NCBI GenBank assembly: GCA_947624445.1
Contig: CANQKF010000005.1
Location: 1 to 64,000 of the forward strand
Origin: an uncultured Clostridia bacterium
GTDB lineage: Bacteria > Bacillota > Clostridia > Christensenellales > Borkfalkiaceae
Reading direction: 5' to 3'
Length of the DNA: 64,000 bases
A model generated the notes under the pieces. That model saw only the letters and a program-made list of their open reading frames with translations. It had not been told where the DNA came from and ran no database searches. Both the position numbers and the translations under genes were made by a program. Each line of letters starts with the position of its first letter. Position 1 is the stretch's first letter. This document shows positions 15,169 to 24,912 of this stretch, one piece after another.

Positions 15169-16093
15169 GTATCACCGTCCGATCATGCTCCGTGAGGTCG
15201 TGGAGGGGCTTGCCGTCCGCCGCGACGGGGTCTACTTCGACGGGACCCTCGGAGGATCGGGACATTCGGGCGCGATCCTCGCCGCGGATCCGACGGTGCG
15301 GCTCATCGCGACGGATAAGGACGGCGACGCGATCGCAGAGGCGGCGCGGGCGCTCGCACCCTACGCGGGGCGGTTTTCCCTCTTTCGGACCGACTTCAAG
15401 AACTATGCCAAGGTCCTGGAAGAAGCGGGGGTCGAAAAGCTCGACGGGTTCCTTCTCGATTTGGGGTTAAGTTCTCATCAAGTCGATACGGAATCGCGGG
15501 GCTTTGGCTATAAAATGAGACAAGCTCCGCTGGACATGCGGATGGACACGCGCTCCGCGCTCACGGCGGAGGAGGTCGTGAACACCTATCCGGAGGAAGC
15601 GCTGCGGCGCATCTTCCGCGAATACGGAGAGGAGACCTTTGCGGCGTCCGTCGCGCGGAACATCGTGAGAGTGCGCGCCCAAAAGCCGATCGCGACCACG
15701 GGGGAGCTCGCGTCCGTCACGGAAGCGGCGATCCCGCCCAAGTTCCGTTCCCCCGCGTGTGCAAGGAAAGTATTTCAGGCGATCCGCATCGAAGTCAACG
15801 GCGAGCTCGAAGGGCTCTACGAATGCCTTCTCGGTCTCTGCGGCGCCCTGAAAAAGGGCGGACGCGCCTGCATCCTCACCTTCCATTCTCTGGAGGACAG
15901 GATCGTAAAACAAGCATTCAAGACGCTCGCGAGCGGGTGCGAGTGTCCCAAAAGTTTCCCGGTTTGCGTCTGCGGCAAGCGCAAGCAGATCGAGATCCTC
16001 ACGAAGAAGCCGATCGTCGCTTCGGAGGAAGAGAGGAGAGAGAACTCGCGCAGCAAGAGTGCAAAACTCAGAATTGCCGAAAAAATCGAATGA
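15161..16093 (+). CDS. rsmH: 16S rRNA (cytosine-1402-N4)-methyltransferase
   Basis: 310 residues, normal length. The SAM-binding start YFDGTLGGSGHSGAIL, the LDLGLSSHQVD motif with the following RGFGYKMRQAPLDMRMD block, and the C-terminal LTFHSLEDRIVKQAF are diagnostic. Methylates C1402 of 16S rRNA in the decoding centre. The ATG lies inside the end of mraZ, so the two are translationally coupled. Confidence 0.97.
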   Translation: MFEYHRPIMLREVVEGLAVRRDGVYFDGTLGGSGHSGAILAADPTVRLIATDKDGDAIAEAARALAPYAGRFSLFRTDFKNYAKVLEEAGVEKLDGFLLDLGLSSHQVDTESRGFGYKMRQAPLDMRMDTRSALTAEEVVNTYPEEALRRIFREYGEETFAASVARNIVRVRAQKPIATTGELASVTEAAIPPKFRSPACARKVFQAIRIEVNGELEGLYECLLGLCGALKKGGRACILTFHSLEDRIVKQAFKTLASGCECPKSFPVCVCGKRKQIEILTKKPIVASEEERRENSRSKSAKLRIAEKIE

Positions 16094-16133
16094 ACGGGCG
16101 GCAACGGGAATACATTGATAAGGAGAAAGGATC

Positions 16134-16883
16134 ATGTCGGAAGCTGTATTGCAACGTGGCATCACGGAAGAAGAACAGGAACACAAGAAACAAATCTCGG
16201 AGAATTATCGCCGGCTTCTCGACCTTGCGTCCCCGCCGTCCGGCACGATCGAAGAGACCCGTGCGCCCTCCCATGAGAGCTATGAGAGCTATGCGGCAGC
16301 GCCCGCGCCCGTCGCCGAGCCCGCGCCCGTAAGCGCGCCCGCGGCAGAGCCCGAGGCGTCCGAAGCGGCCTATGCGCCCGCGCATGCCTCCATCGATCCC
16401 GCGATGGAAAACGTCGCGCGGATCGCGGAGCACAACCGCTATGCGATGTATACGGATACGCGTGCCGCCCGTCTCTGGAGCCCGCAGATGGCGGACTATG
16501 CGGCGGCGCCCGCGTTCGAGATGAGTGAGGAGGATGCGCTTCCCACGGCTCGCACGATGGATACGCTCCACCGCGCGCCCGTCATTGCGGTAGACGGTGA
16601 GGCCGTCGCGACGGAGCAGCGCGTCGGATTTTTCTCGGCGCTCTCCACCCGCACCAAGACTATCCTGCTCGCGCTCGTCTCCGCGATCGTCATTTCCTTC
16701 GTGCTCATCTGCATCAACAGCGCGATCCTGAATTCGCTCAACACCGACATCGCGGCGAAAGAGAACCGTCTCGGCGAGATCGCCCGCGATACGCAGAGGG
16801 TCGAGCAGCGGATCGACGATCTCACCGATCCCGACAACGTCGACCAATGGGCTTCCGATCACGGTCTCGTGCTCGGCGGCTAA
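16134..16883 (+). CDS. FtsL-like septal membrane protein with long cytoplasmic N-terminus
   Basis: 249 residues. Residues 1 to about 170 are low-complexity, Ala/Pro/Glu-rich cytoplasmic sequence. One membrane helix follows (about 178-200, TILLALVSAIVISFVLICIN). An external coiled-coil-like stretch comes next (LNTDIAAKENRLGEIARDTQRVEQRIDDL), and the end DPDNVDQWASDHGLVLG is typical of FtsL/DivIC. Position between rsmH and the ftsI-type gene is the standard place for ftsL. The N-terminal region is far longer than in model FtsL (20-40 residues). Confidence 0.82.
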   Translation: MSEAVLQRGITEEEQEHKKQISENYRRLLDLASPPSGTIEETRAPSHESYESYAAAPAPVAEPAPVSAPAAEPEASEAAYAPAHASIDPAMENVARIAEHNRYAMYTDTRAARLWSPQMADYAAAPAFEMSEEDALPTARTMDTLHRAPVIAVDGEAVATEQRVGFFSALSTRTKTILLALVSAIVISFVLICINSAILNSLNTDIAAKENRLGEIARDTQRVEQRIDDLTDPDNVDQWASDHGLVLGG

Positions 16884-16954
16884 AGCCATAGGGGGACAAC
16901 GACATCAAAAAGACGGAATTTTCGTTCTCTGTCTTACAAAAGAGGTTATTTGCC

Positions 16955-18646
16955 GTGCTCGCGGCGATAACCTTTCTTTTTTGCATTTTTTTGGGGCGGT
17001 TCTTCTATATCCAGATGATCTGGGAGGACGAACTGCACTATCGCGCGCTCGATCAATGGACGCGCGAGATCCCCGTCAACGCGGGCCGCGGCAAGATCCT
17101 CGACCGCAACGGCGTGCTGCTTGCGGGCAACGTGGCGCAGTACGGCGTCTATGCGCGCGCGAATGCCGTCGAGGACGCGGAAGCGAGCGCGGAATTGCTC
17201 GCTTCGCTCATCGGAGAGCCGTATGAGACCGTCCTCAAAAAGCTGACCGACCGCACGAAATCGGAGATCTCCATCGTCCGCCGCACCGGAAAGGCGACGG
17301 TGGAGCGGCTCGCGGAGCACGAGATCAAGGGGGTGTACTACGCCCGCAACGACGCCCGCTTCTATCCCTACGGCAGTCTCGCCGCGCAGGTGCTCGGGTT
17401 CACCGCCTTCGACCGCTCGGGAACGACGGGTTTGGAGCGGTATTACGACGACTATCTCGCGGGGGAGCGCGGGGAGATCCTCTTCGAGACCGATCTTGTC
17501 GGCGTCGACCTCAAGGGCGCCACGGCGGCGTATCTCCCCGCGACCGACGGGCTCAATCTCCGCCTCACGATCGACTATCGCATCCAGGCGCTCGCGGAGG
17601 AAGTCATGGCGCGGGCGCTCGAGGAGCACGAGGCCAAGGCGGCGCGGGCGATCGTCCTCGATCCCACGGATTTTTCGGTGCGCGCCATGGTGAATTTGCC
17701 TTCCTACGACCTGAACGACGTCCCGCGCGACGATCTCGATACCCTGAACGCGCTCTCGCGGAACTGCCTCGTCTCGGATATCTATGAGCCGGGCTCGACC
17801 TTCAAGATCGTGACCGCGGCGGCAGATCTCAACGAATATCTGAAGGGGAATCCCGCCGCGATCCCGCCCAACCGCATCTTTTCGAGCGCGCGGACGCGCA
17901 CGGTCGACGGCACGACGATCAAGTGTTGGAGCGATCACAAGAACGGCAAGCACGCGAACCAGACGCTCGCCGAGGCGCTCAACAACAGCTGCAATCCCTG
18001 CTTCGTCGATCTCGCGCTCTCGCTCGGAAAGGATTGTTTCTACGACTATCTCGCCGCCTTCCGCTTCGGGCGGGCGACGGGGCTGGACTTCTCGGGGGAG
18101 GCGATCGGCATGCTCTTGCCCGGATCGACCCTCCGCGACTGCGACTTTGCGCGCATCGGCTTCGGCCAGACCATCGCCGTCACCCCGCTGCAACTCGCGT
18201 GCGCGGCGGCGTCCGCGATCAACGGCGGCAACTACTATGCGCCCCGCCTCGTCTCCGAGATCTTCTCTTCGGACGGCGCCGTGCGCGAAGAACTGCCCGC
18301 CTCGCTCATCGGGCACACGGTGAGCCCCGAGGCCTCCGCCATGCTCTCGGGGATGCTCGAGGGGGTCGTCCGCGACGGGAGCGGGAAGAAGGCGTACATC
18401 GAGGGATACCGCGTCGCGGGAAAGACGGGCACCGCCCAAAAATACGAAAACGGCGCGATCGCGCAGGGGAAATACGTTTCGTCTTTCCTCGGCTATTTCC
18501 CCGCCGACCGCCCCGCCTATCTCGCGCTCGTCATCGTCGACGAGCCGCAGGGGGGATATTACGGCTCGACGGTCGCCGCGCCGCTTGCAAAGGAGATCTT
18601 CGAAGGGATCATCGACATCATGGATCTATCGCCGCGGGAGGCGTGA
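16955..18646 (+). CDS. Septal peptidoglycan transpeptidase (PBP2/FtsI-SpoVD type)
   Basis: 563 residues from the GTG given here. Membrane anchor at the very N-terminus, PBP dimer-type domain (about 30-200, with INAGRGKILDRNG-like V-N-A-G-R-G-K) and transpeptidase domain with STFK (EPGSTFKIV), SCN (NNSCNPC) and KTGT (AGKTGTAQ). It lacks PASTA repeats. Cross-links septal peptidoglycan with FtsW. The GTG has AGAGG 9 bases upstream. However, the frame stays open back to 16892, and an ATC codon at 16904 sits 7 bases after GGGGGA; starting there adds a basic leader (IKKTEFSFSVLQKRLFAV) that fits membrane topology better. See findings. Confidence 0.92.
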   Translation: MLAAITFLFCIFLGRFFYIQMIWEDELHYRALDQWTREIPVNAGRGKILDRNGVLLAGNVAQYGVYARANAVEDAEASAELLASLIGEPYETVLKKLTDRTKSEISIVRRTGKATVERLAEHEIKGVYYARNDARFYPYGSLAAQVLGFTAFDRSGTTGLERYYDDYLAGERGEILFETDLVGVDLKGATAAYLPATDGLNLRLTIDYRIQALAEEVMARALEEHEAKAARAIVLDPTDFSVRAMVNLPSYDLNDVPRDDLDTLNALSRNCLVSDIYEPGSTFKIVTAAADLNEYLKGNPAAIPPNRIFSSARTRTVDGTTIKCWSDHKNGKHANQTLAEALNNSCNPCFVDLALSLGKDCFYDYLAAFRFGRATGLDFSGEAIGMLLPGSTLRDCDFARIGFGQTIAVTPLQLACAAASAINGGNYYAPRLVSEIFSSDGAVREELPASLIGHTVSPEASAMLSGMLEGVVRDGSGKKAYIEGYRVAGKTGTAQKYENGAIAQGKYVSSFLGYFPADRPAYLALVIVDEPQGGYYGSTVAAPLAKEIFEGIIDIMDLSPREA

Positions 18647-18647
18647 T

Positions 18648-20081
18648 ATGAAACTCAGCGAACTTGCTACGGAACTCACGAATGCGAAACTCGACGGGGG
18701 AGACGCGCAGATCTTGTCGCTGTGCACGGACAGCCGCGTGGCGGGCGAGGGGGATCTCTTCTTCTGCCTGAAAGGTTTGGAGACTGATTCCCATCTGCTC
18801 GCCGCCGAAGCGGAGGCGCGCGGGGCGGCCGCCGTCGTGTGCGAGTACCCGCCCGAGGTGGGGATCCCGCGGCTCATCGTGCCCGACGCCCGCGCGGCAA
18901 TGGCGCAGATCGCCGCCGCGTTTTACGGGCATCCCGAGCGCAAGATGCGCCTGATCGGCGTCACGGGGACCAACGGCAAGACGACGGTCTCCCACATGCT
19001 CTGCAATATCCTCACGGCGGGCGGCGAATGCGCGGGGCTCATCGGAACGCTCGGCGCGCGCTTTCAAAAGACGGTCGTGCCGCCCGCGCTCACGACGCCC
19101 GATCCCGTCTCGCTGTTCTCCCTGCTTGCGGACATGCAAAAGAGCGGGGTGACGACGGTCGTGATGGAGGTCTCGGCACATGCGCTCGCGCTCCGCAAGA
19201 CGGCGCCCATCCGCTACGAGATCGCGATCTTCACCAATTTCACGCAGGATCATCTCGACTTTTTCGGGGATATGCAGTCCTACGGGGACGCCAAGCGCCG
19301 CCTCTTCACCAAGGAGGCCTGCCGCTTCGCCGTGCTCAATGCGGACGACCCCTTCAGCCGCACGCTGCCCGAGGATCTTCCCGCCACGACGTACGGGCTG
19401 GATTCGCCCGCCGACTGCTTCGCCATGGTGGAGAGCGAGGAGATCACGGGCGCGCGCTTTCTTTTGAACCTCGAGGACGAGCTCGTCGAGGTCGATCTCC
19501 CCATGACGGGGCGGCACAACATCGCCAACGCGCTCGCGGCGGCGACGGCGGCAAAGAAACTCGGGATGACGGCGCAGGCGATCGCCGCGGGGCTCGAACA
19601 TACGCGCGTCGAGGGGAGGTTGGAGCGCGTCGCGAGCGTGCGCGGGGCGGAGATCTTCGTGGATTTCGCCCACACGCCCGACGGCGTCCAAAAGGCGCTC
19701 TTATCCCTCCGCCCCTACTGCGAGGGGCGGCTCATCCTGCTCTTCGGGTGCGGCGGCAACCGCGACCGCGAGAAGCGCCCGCGCATGGGGGAGATCGCGG
19801 GCAAGCTCGCCGATTTCGTCGTGCTCACTTCGGATAATCCGCGCTACGAGGACCCCGCGGCGATCATTGCGGAGATCGAAACGGGGCTGAAAGCCGTTAC
19901 GCACGAATATGTCGCCGTCGAGGAGCGGGAAAAGGCGACCGCGCTCGCGATCGGGTTGCTCGGCAAGGGGGATGTGCTGCTCCTCGCGGGCAAGGGCGGC
20001 GAGACCGAACAGGAGATCATGGGAATAAAGTATGCCTATAACGACAAAGCTGTCGTAAAACGGATCTTGGAGAACGGATGA
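18648..20081 (+). CDS. murE: UDP-MurNAc-L-Ala-D-Glu:meso-diaminopimelate ligase
   Basis: 477 residues with the Mur ligase order: N-terminal UDP-binding domain (SLCTDSRVAGEGDLFF), ATP loop GVTGTNGKTTV, central QDHLDFFGDM segment, and C-terminal domain with LLFGCGGNRDREKRP. The motif DNPR in TSDNPRYEDP is the marker for meso-DAP rather than lysine, so this organism makes DAP-type peptidoglycan. ATG chosen one base after the upstream stop, with GGGAGGCG in front; a longer frame inside the PBP gene is rejected. Overlaps mraY by 4 bases. Confidence 0.96.
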   Translation: MKLSELATELTNAKLDGGDAQILSLCTDSRVAGEGDLFFCLKGLETDSHLLAAEAEARGAAAVVCEYPPEVGIPRLIVPDARAAMAQIAAAFYGHPERKMRLIGVTGTNGKTTVSHMLCNILTAGGECAGLIGTLGARFQKTVVPPALTTPDPVSLFSLLADMQKSGVTTVVMEVSAHALALRKTAPIRYEIAIFTNFTQDHLDFFGDMQSYGDAKRRLFTKEACRFAVLNADDPFSRTLPEDLPATTYGLDSPADCFAMVESEEITGARFLLNLEDELVEVDLPMTGRHNIANALAAATAAKKLGMTAQAIAAGLEHTRVEGRLERVASVRGAEIFVDFAHTPDGVQKALLSLRPYCEGRLILLFGCGGNRDREKRPRMGEIAGKLADFVVLTSDNPRYEDPAAIIAEIETGLKAVTHEYVAVEEREKATALAIGLLGKGDVLLLAGKGGETEQEIMGIKYAYNDKAVVKRILENG

Positions 20082-21028
20082 TGCGTCGGCTCTTTGTCGT
20101 ATTTCTCGTTGCGTTTGCGCTTTCCCTCGTCTTTTGCGCGGCGGCGATCCCGCTGCTCAAACGCCTCAAAGCGGGGCAGAACATTCTCTCCTACGTGAAG
20201 GAGCACCAAAAGAAGAGCGGGACGCCCACGATGGGCGGGCTCGCCTTCGTCCCCGCGGCGTGTATCGCCGCGGCAGTCTTTGCGCGCGGGGCGGACAAGC
20301 CCTTCTGGATCTCCCTCGCGGTGGGGCTCGGATATCTGCTCGTCGGCTTTCTCGACGACCTCCTCAAAAAACTGCGCGGCACCAATCTCGGGCTGCGCCC
20401 CTACCAGAAGATCTTCTTCCAGCTCGCGGTCGCCCTGATCGCGGGCGTCGCCTGTTGCACGCAGGGCTACACGGCGCTGCGCATTCCGTATACGCAGATC
20501 TCCTTCGACATCGGCTGGTGGATGCTCCCGCTCGGCGTCCTCGTGTTCCTCGCAACGGTCAATTCCGTCAATCTGACCGACGGGCTCGACGGGCTTGCGG
20601 GCTCGGTCTCGATGTGCTTCTTTCTCACGCTCGCCTGCCTCGTCTTTTTGCAGAAAGGGGGCAGTTCCTCGCTGCTCTCCGTCGCCCTTGCGGGCGCGCT
20701 CGCGGCCTATCTCATCTTCAATACGGCGCGGGCGAGCGTCTTTATGGGCGATACGGGCTCGCTCTCCCTCGGGGGGTTCGCGGCGAGCCTCGCGCTCTTT
20801 TCGGGCAACGCGCTCATTCTTCCGCTTGCGGGATTTGCTTTTGTGCTTTCAAGCATATCCGTCATTCTTCAGGTAATATACTATAAAAAAACGGGCAAGC
20901 GGATCTTCCTGATGGCGCCCATCCATCACCATTTCCAGCAGAAAGGGTATGCGGAGAGCAAGATCTCCTATACCTATGCCGTGCTGACCGCGGTCGTGGG
21001 CGCAACGCTGATCCTGCCGCTCGTCTGA
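20078..21028 (+). CDS. mraY: Phospho-MurNAc-pentapeptide transferase
   Basis: 316 residues, about ten membrane helices. Diagnostic pieces are HQKKSGTPTMGGL near residue 45, the VGFLDDLLKKLRGTNLGL aspartates, VNLTDGLDGLAG, and the C-terminal MAPIHHHFQQKGY histidines. It links UDP-MurNAc-pentapeptide to undecaprenyl phosphate to make lipid I. Its start overlaps the murE stop. Confidence 0.97.
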   Translation: MMRRLFVVFLVAFALSLVFCAAAIPLLKRLKAGQNILSYVKEHQKKSGTPTMGGLAFVPAACIAAAVFARGADKPFWISLAVGLGYLLVGFLDDLLKKLRGTNLGLRPYQKIFFQLAVALIAGVACCTQGYTALRIPYTQISFDIGWWMLPLGVLVFLATVNSVNLTDGLDGLAGSVSMCFFLTLACLVFLQKGGSSSLLSVALAGALAAYLIFNTARASVFMGDTGSLSLGGFAASLALFSGNALILPLAGFAFVLSSISVILQVIYYKKTGKRIFLMAPIHHHFQQKGYAESKISYTYAVLTAVVGATLILPLV

Positions 21029-21056
21029 TCCCCCGCGCGGGGGAAAAGGAGCGTGT

Positions 21057-22463
21057 ATGTTATTTGAACGGCAGAATTTCCTCGTCGCGGGCTTGTCCCG
21101 CTCGGGGATCTCGGCGGCGGAGTATCTTATCGCGCAACATGCGGGCGGCGTGTATCTCTACGACGACCTCGACGACGAGAACGTCCGCGCCGCCAAGGCG
21201 AAGCTCTCGGCGCTCGGCTGCGTGGCGATCGGGCCCAACGAGCTCGACGAGCGGGCAGAGAAGTGCGACGTGCTCGTTTTGAGCCCGGGGATCCCCGTCG
21301 ACCACCCGCTCCCCGTCTCATTCAAGCGGGCGGGAAAGCGGATCGTGGGGGAGAGCGAACTCGGGGCGCTCGCGCTTCGCTGCCCCGTGATCGCCGTCAC
21401 GGGCACCAACGGCAAGACGACGACCGTCTCCATGCTCGAAGCCATCCTGAAGGCGGGCGGGAAGAACGCGGTTGCATGCGGCAACGTGGGCAGACCCATC
21501 ACCTCCTGCATCGAAGAGCTCGGCGAGGACGGGATCGCCGTCGCGGAGATCTCCTCCTTCCAGCTGGAAACGCTCTATTCGCTCCGCCCGCACGTCGCCG
21601 TCGTCCTCAACGTGACGGAGGACCACCTCAACCGTCACTACACCTTCGAGAATTACATCTTTTTGAAGTCACGGATCCTCAAAAACAGCGCGGAGAGCGA
21701 ATTCGCCGTGCTGAACTTCGACGATCCGATCGTGCGCGGGTTCGCCGAAAAGACCAAGGCAAAGACGGTGTGGTTCTCGCTGAAAGAGAAAGTCGCGGGC
21801 GGCTACATGGCGGACGGATATTTCTGCTTCCGCGGGGAACGGATCTGCGCGGAGGGCGAGCTCACCCTCGAAGGGGACCACAACCGCATGAACGCGCTTG
21901 CGGCGATCTGCGCCGCGAAGCTGTTCGGCGTCGACAACGGGGCGATCGCCGCGGCGCTCAAGAATTTCCGCGGCGTAAAACACCGGCTGCAAAATGTCGG
22001 GACGCTCAACGGCGTCACCTTCCTCGACGACTCCAAGGCGACCAACGTCGATTCGGCGGTCAAGGCGATCGGCAGCGTGAAGGGGGAGACCGTCATCCTG
22101 CTCGGCGGCAAGGATAAGGGATATTCCTATGAGCCGCTCTTCGACGCGATCAAGGATTCGGGCGTCGTCCACGCCGTCATCTACGGGGAAAACGCCTTCC
22201 GCATCCTGAATGCGGCCCTCAAGCGCGGATTTTTGAACCTCACGCTTTGCCGTCCCTTCGATATGGCGGTGCGCGTCGCATATCTCACGGCGAAGCCCGG
22301 GCAGAACGTGTTGCTCTCGCCCGCCTCGGCGAGTTTCGACGCCTTCCGCAGCTACGAGGAGCGCGGGGACCGCTTCGTGGAGATGCTCGGGATCCTGCGC
22401 GGGGAGAGCGCGCGCACGGAGCCCGTGCCGCCCGCCGCGGGAGGGGAGCTTGAAAGCGAATAG
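21057..22463 (+). CDS. murD: UDP-MurNAc-L-alanine:D-glutamate ligase
   Basis: 468 residues. N-terminal LVAGLSRSGISAAEYL, then LSPGIPVDHPL, ATP loop AVTGTNGKTTTVSML, the NVTEDHLNRH block, and C-terminal FLDDSKATNVDS and LGGKDKGYSYEPL, all MurD landmarks. Adds D-glutamate to UDP-MurNAc-L-Ala. AAAAGGAG lies ahead of the ATG. The 3' end overlaps ftsW by 14 bases. Confidence 0.96.
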   Translation: MLFERQNFLVAGLSRSGISAAEYLIAQHAGGVYLYDDLDDENVRAAKAKLSALGCVAIGPNELDERAEKCDVLVLSPGIPVDHPLPVSFKRAGKRIVGESELGALALRCPVIAVTGTNGKTTTVSMLEAILKAGGKNAVACGNVGRPITSCIEELGEDGIAVAEISSFQLETLYSLRPHVAVVLNVTEDHLNRHYTFENYIFLKSRILKNSAESEFAVLNFDDPIVRGFAEKTKAKTVWFSLKEKVAGGYMADGYFCFRGERICAEGELTLEGDHNRMNALAAICAAKLFGVDNGAIAAALKNFRGVKHRLQNVGTLNGVTFLDDSKATNVDSAVKAIGSVKGETVILLGGKDKGYSYEPLFDAIKDSGVVHAVIYGENAFRILNAALKRGFLNLTLCRPFDMAVRVAYLTAKPGQNVLLSPASASFDAFRSYEERGDRFVEMLGILRGESARTEPVPPAAGGELESE

Positions 22464-23577
22464 GGAGCGCGGGAGTGGGGATCTCGTCTTTCTCGCCGCC
22501 GTCATCGCGCTCGCGGCGTACGGCGTCGTCGCGGTCTATTCGGCGAGCTGTTACAACGCGCAGGTGCAGTATGGCGATCGCGCCTTCTATTTCAAGAAGC
22601 AGCTCCTCGGCTTCGTGCTCGGGCTGGCGGCGATGATCGGGCTCTCCTTCCTCGATTACAGAAAGCTCCGCAGGTGGGGGCTGCCCGCGCTCGCCGTCTC
22701 CCTCGTGCTGCTCGCGCTCGTGTTCGTGCCCGGGCTTGGGAAGCGCAACTACGGCGCGACGCGCTGGATCGGCTTCGGCGGGTTCACGGTCCAGCCCTCG
22801 GAGATCGCGAAACTCGGCTTCGTGCTCTTCACGGCGGGCTATTTTGCGAAGGATCCCGCGCGGCTGCGCACGTTCCGCGGCATTTTGCCCGTGCTCGGCG
22901 CGGGGATCGCGATCTGCGTGCTCATCATGCTCGAGCCCAACATGTCGGTCACGATGTGCGTGGGGGCGATCATGGTGGGGATGCTCTTCCTCGGCGGGAT
23001 CAAAAAGAGGACGCTCGCCCTGCTGCTCGTGCCCGCGCTCCTGCTCGTGCCCGTGCTCATCGCGATGGAGCCCTACCGCCTGCAACGGCTCTCGGCGTTC
23101 GTCGATCCGTGGGCTTCCCCGCAGGAGGAGGGCTACCAGCTCATCCAATCCCTTTACGCCCTCGCAAACGGCGGATTTTTCGGGACGGGACTCTTCCGGT
23201 CGCGGCAGAAATTCCGCTTTTTGCCCTTTGCGGAGAGCGACTTCATTCTCGCGGTCATCGCGGAGGAGACGGGCTTTTTCGGCGTTCTTTTGCTGTTTGC
23301 GGCGATCGGCGTTGTCGTCTGGCGGGGCATGCGCATCGCCAACCGCTGCGAGGACCTCTTCGGCTACATGCTCTCGGCGGGGATCACGCTCGCCTTTGCC
23401 GTGCAGTGCGCGCTCAACGCGCTCGTCGTCTCGGGGTGCATCCCGCCGACGGGTCTGCCGCTCCCGCTCATCTCGGCGGGCAATACGTCGCTCATCGTCA
23501 CAATGGCGGGCATGGGGATGGTCTACGGGGTCTCGAGGCACACGGGAACGCGCGCAAAACATAAGATATACAAATAG
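22450..23577 (+). CDS. ftsW: Septal lipid II polymerase FtsW (SEDS family)
   Basis: 375 residues with ten or so membrane helices. SEDS motifs: VVAVYSASCY at the first helix, GATRWIGFGGFTVQPSEIAKLG, the catalytic-loop region LQRLSAFVDPWASPQEEGYQLIQSL, GLFRSRQKFRFLPFAESDFI, and the C-terminal PPTGLPLPLISAGNTSL. Position next to the septal PBP supports FtsW over RodA. The start is TTG, preceded by GGGAGGGG and nested within the murD end. murG, which usually follows ftsW, is absent here. Confidence 0.93.
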   Translation: MKANRERGSGDLVFLAAVIALAAYGVVAVYSASCYNAQVQYGDRAFYFKKQLLGFVLGLAAMIGLSFLDYRKLRRWGLPALAVSLVLLALVFVPGLGKRNYGATRWIGFGGFTVQPSEIAKLGFVLFTAGYFAKDPARLRTFRGILPVLGAGIAICVLIMLEPNMSVTMCVGAIMVGMLFLGGIKKRTLALLLVPALLLVPVLIAMEPYRLQRLSAFVDPWASPQEEGYQLIQSLYALANGGFFGTGLFRSRQKFRFLPFAESDFILAVIAEETGFFGVLLLFAAIGVVVWRGMRIANRCEDLFGYMLSAGITLAFAVQCALNALVVSGCIPPTGLPLPLISAGNTSLIVTMAGMGMVYGVSRHTGTRAKHKIYK

Positions 23578-23637
23578 CGCAGAGTCTCCCGCGGAGCTCC
23601 TCTGCGCGTCTTTTGCGAAATACGAGAGGAGATACAT

Positions 23638-24894
23638 ATGGATAAATTCATCATCGAGGGAGGGCAGCGGCTCTGCGGGAGCGTCGCCGTGCAGTCGGCG
23701 AAGAATTCCGTTCTGCCGCTCCTTGCCGCGTCCATCCTCACGGAGGAGCGGGTCACGCTCAAAAACGTGCCGCGCATCACCGATGTCGCCTGTATGGGCC
23801 AGATCTTGCGGGAGCTCGGCGCGGAGGTACGATATGTGGGAGAGGACGTCGTGATCGAGAGTGCGGACGCGAGCAACCACCGCATTTCGTCGGCGCTCAC
23901 GAAGGAACTCCGCTCTTCGGTGTTCATGCTCGGCGCGTTGCTGTCCCGCTTCGGGCGGGCGGTCTGCGCCTATCCGGGCGGGTGCGACATTGGGCTGCGC
24001 CCCATCGATCTTCACCTCAATGCCTTGAAGCGGCTGGGCGTGGAGATCCTCGAGCGGGACGGCATGATCTATTGTACTTGCGCGCGGCTGCACGGCGCCG
24101 AGCTCGTGCTCGACTTCCCGAGCGTGGGCGCGACGGAGAACATCCTGCTCGCCGCCGCGACGGCGGAGGGGAGGACGGTGCTCGAGGGCGCGGCAAAGGA
24201 GCCCGAGATCGTCGATCTGCAGGGATTCCTCAACGCGATGGGCGCCAAGGTGCACGGCGCGGGGACGGACGTGATCACGGTCGAGGGAGTGAAGGCGCTG
24301 CACGGCGCCGCGTACACGCCCATCCGCGACCGCATCGAGGCGGGCAGTTTTCTCATCGCCTGCGCCATTTGCGGGGGCGAAATGGAAGTTTCGGGCGTCC
24401 GCGCCGATATGATCGGATTACTTTTACATAAATTGCGCGAAAACGGTTGCAAAATCCATGCGAAAAATGATAAAATAAGAATCGTAAGCGAGGGACGCCT
24501 CAAAGCCAACCGCAGGATCGAGACGTTGCCCTTCCCGGGCTTTCCCACCGACTTGCAGGCGCAGGCGGTCGCGCTCAACGCGACGTGCGAGGGCGGGGCG
24601 GTCGTCGTCGAAAACCTCTTCGAGACGCGCTACAAATATGTGCCCGAACTCATGAAGATGGGGGCGGATATCGAAGTCAAGGGCAGGATCGCGTTCGTGC
24701 GGGGCGTGAAGCGTCTCCACGGGGCGAACGTGACTTGCGGCGATCTCCGCGGCGGCGCGGCGCTCGTCCTTGCGGCGCTCGGCGCAGAGGGGACGAGCGA
24801 GGTGCTCGATCTCTCCCATGTCGACCGCGGCTATGCGGGGTTCGAAGAAAAATTGAGAAATCTCGGGGCGAGGATCAGGCGGGTGCGCATATAG
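23638..24894 (+). CDS. murA: UDP-N-acetylglucosamine 1-carboxyvinyltransferase
   Basis: 418 residues, normal MurA length. QSAKNSVLPLLAASIL near the N-terminus, RSSVFMLGALLSRFGRAVCAYPGGCDIG (the PEP-adduct cysteine is the one in PGGCDIG), GVRADMIGLLLHKL and FPGFPTDLQAQAVAL. Catalyses the first committed step of peptidoglycan synthesis. It occupies the place where murG is normally found, between ftsW and ftsQ. GAGGAG lies in front of the ATG. Confidence 0.95.
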   Translation: MDKFIIEGGQRLCGSVAVQSAKNSVLPLLAASILTEERVTLKNVPRITDVACMGQILRELGAEVRYVGEDVVIESADASNHRISSALTKELRSSVFMLGALLSRFGRAVCAYPGGCDIGLRPIDLHLNALKRLGVEILERDGMIYCTCARLHGAELVLDFPSVGATENILLAAATAEGRTVLEGAAKEPEIVDLQGFLNAMGAKVHGAGTDVITVEGVKALHGAAYTPIRDRIEAGSFLIACAICGGEMEVSGVRADMIGLLLHKLRENGCKIHAKNDKIRIVSEGRLKANRRIETLPFPGFPTDLQAQAVALNATCEGGAVVVENLFETRYKYVPELMKMGADIEVKGRIAFVRGVKRLHGANVTCGDLRGGAALVLAALGAEGTSEVLDLSHVDRGYAGFEEKLRNLGARIRRVRI

Positions 24895-24912
24895 CCCCCA
24901 AAGGAGATACCC

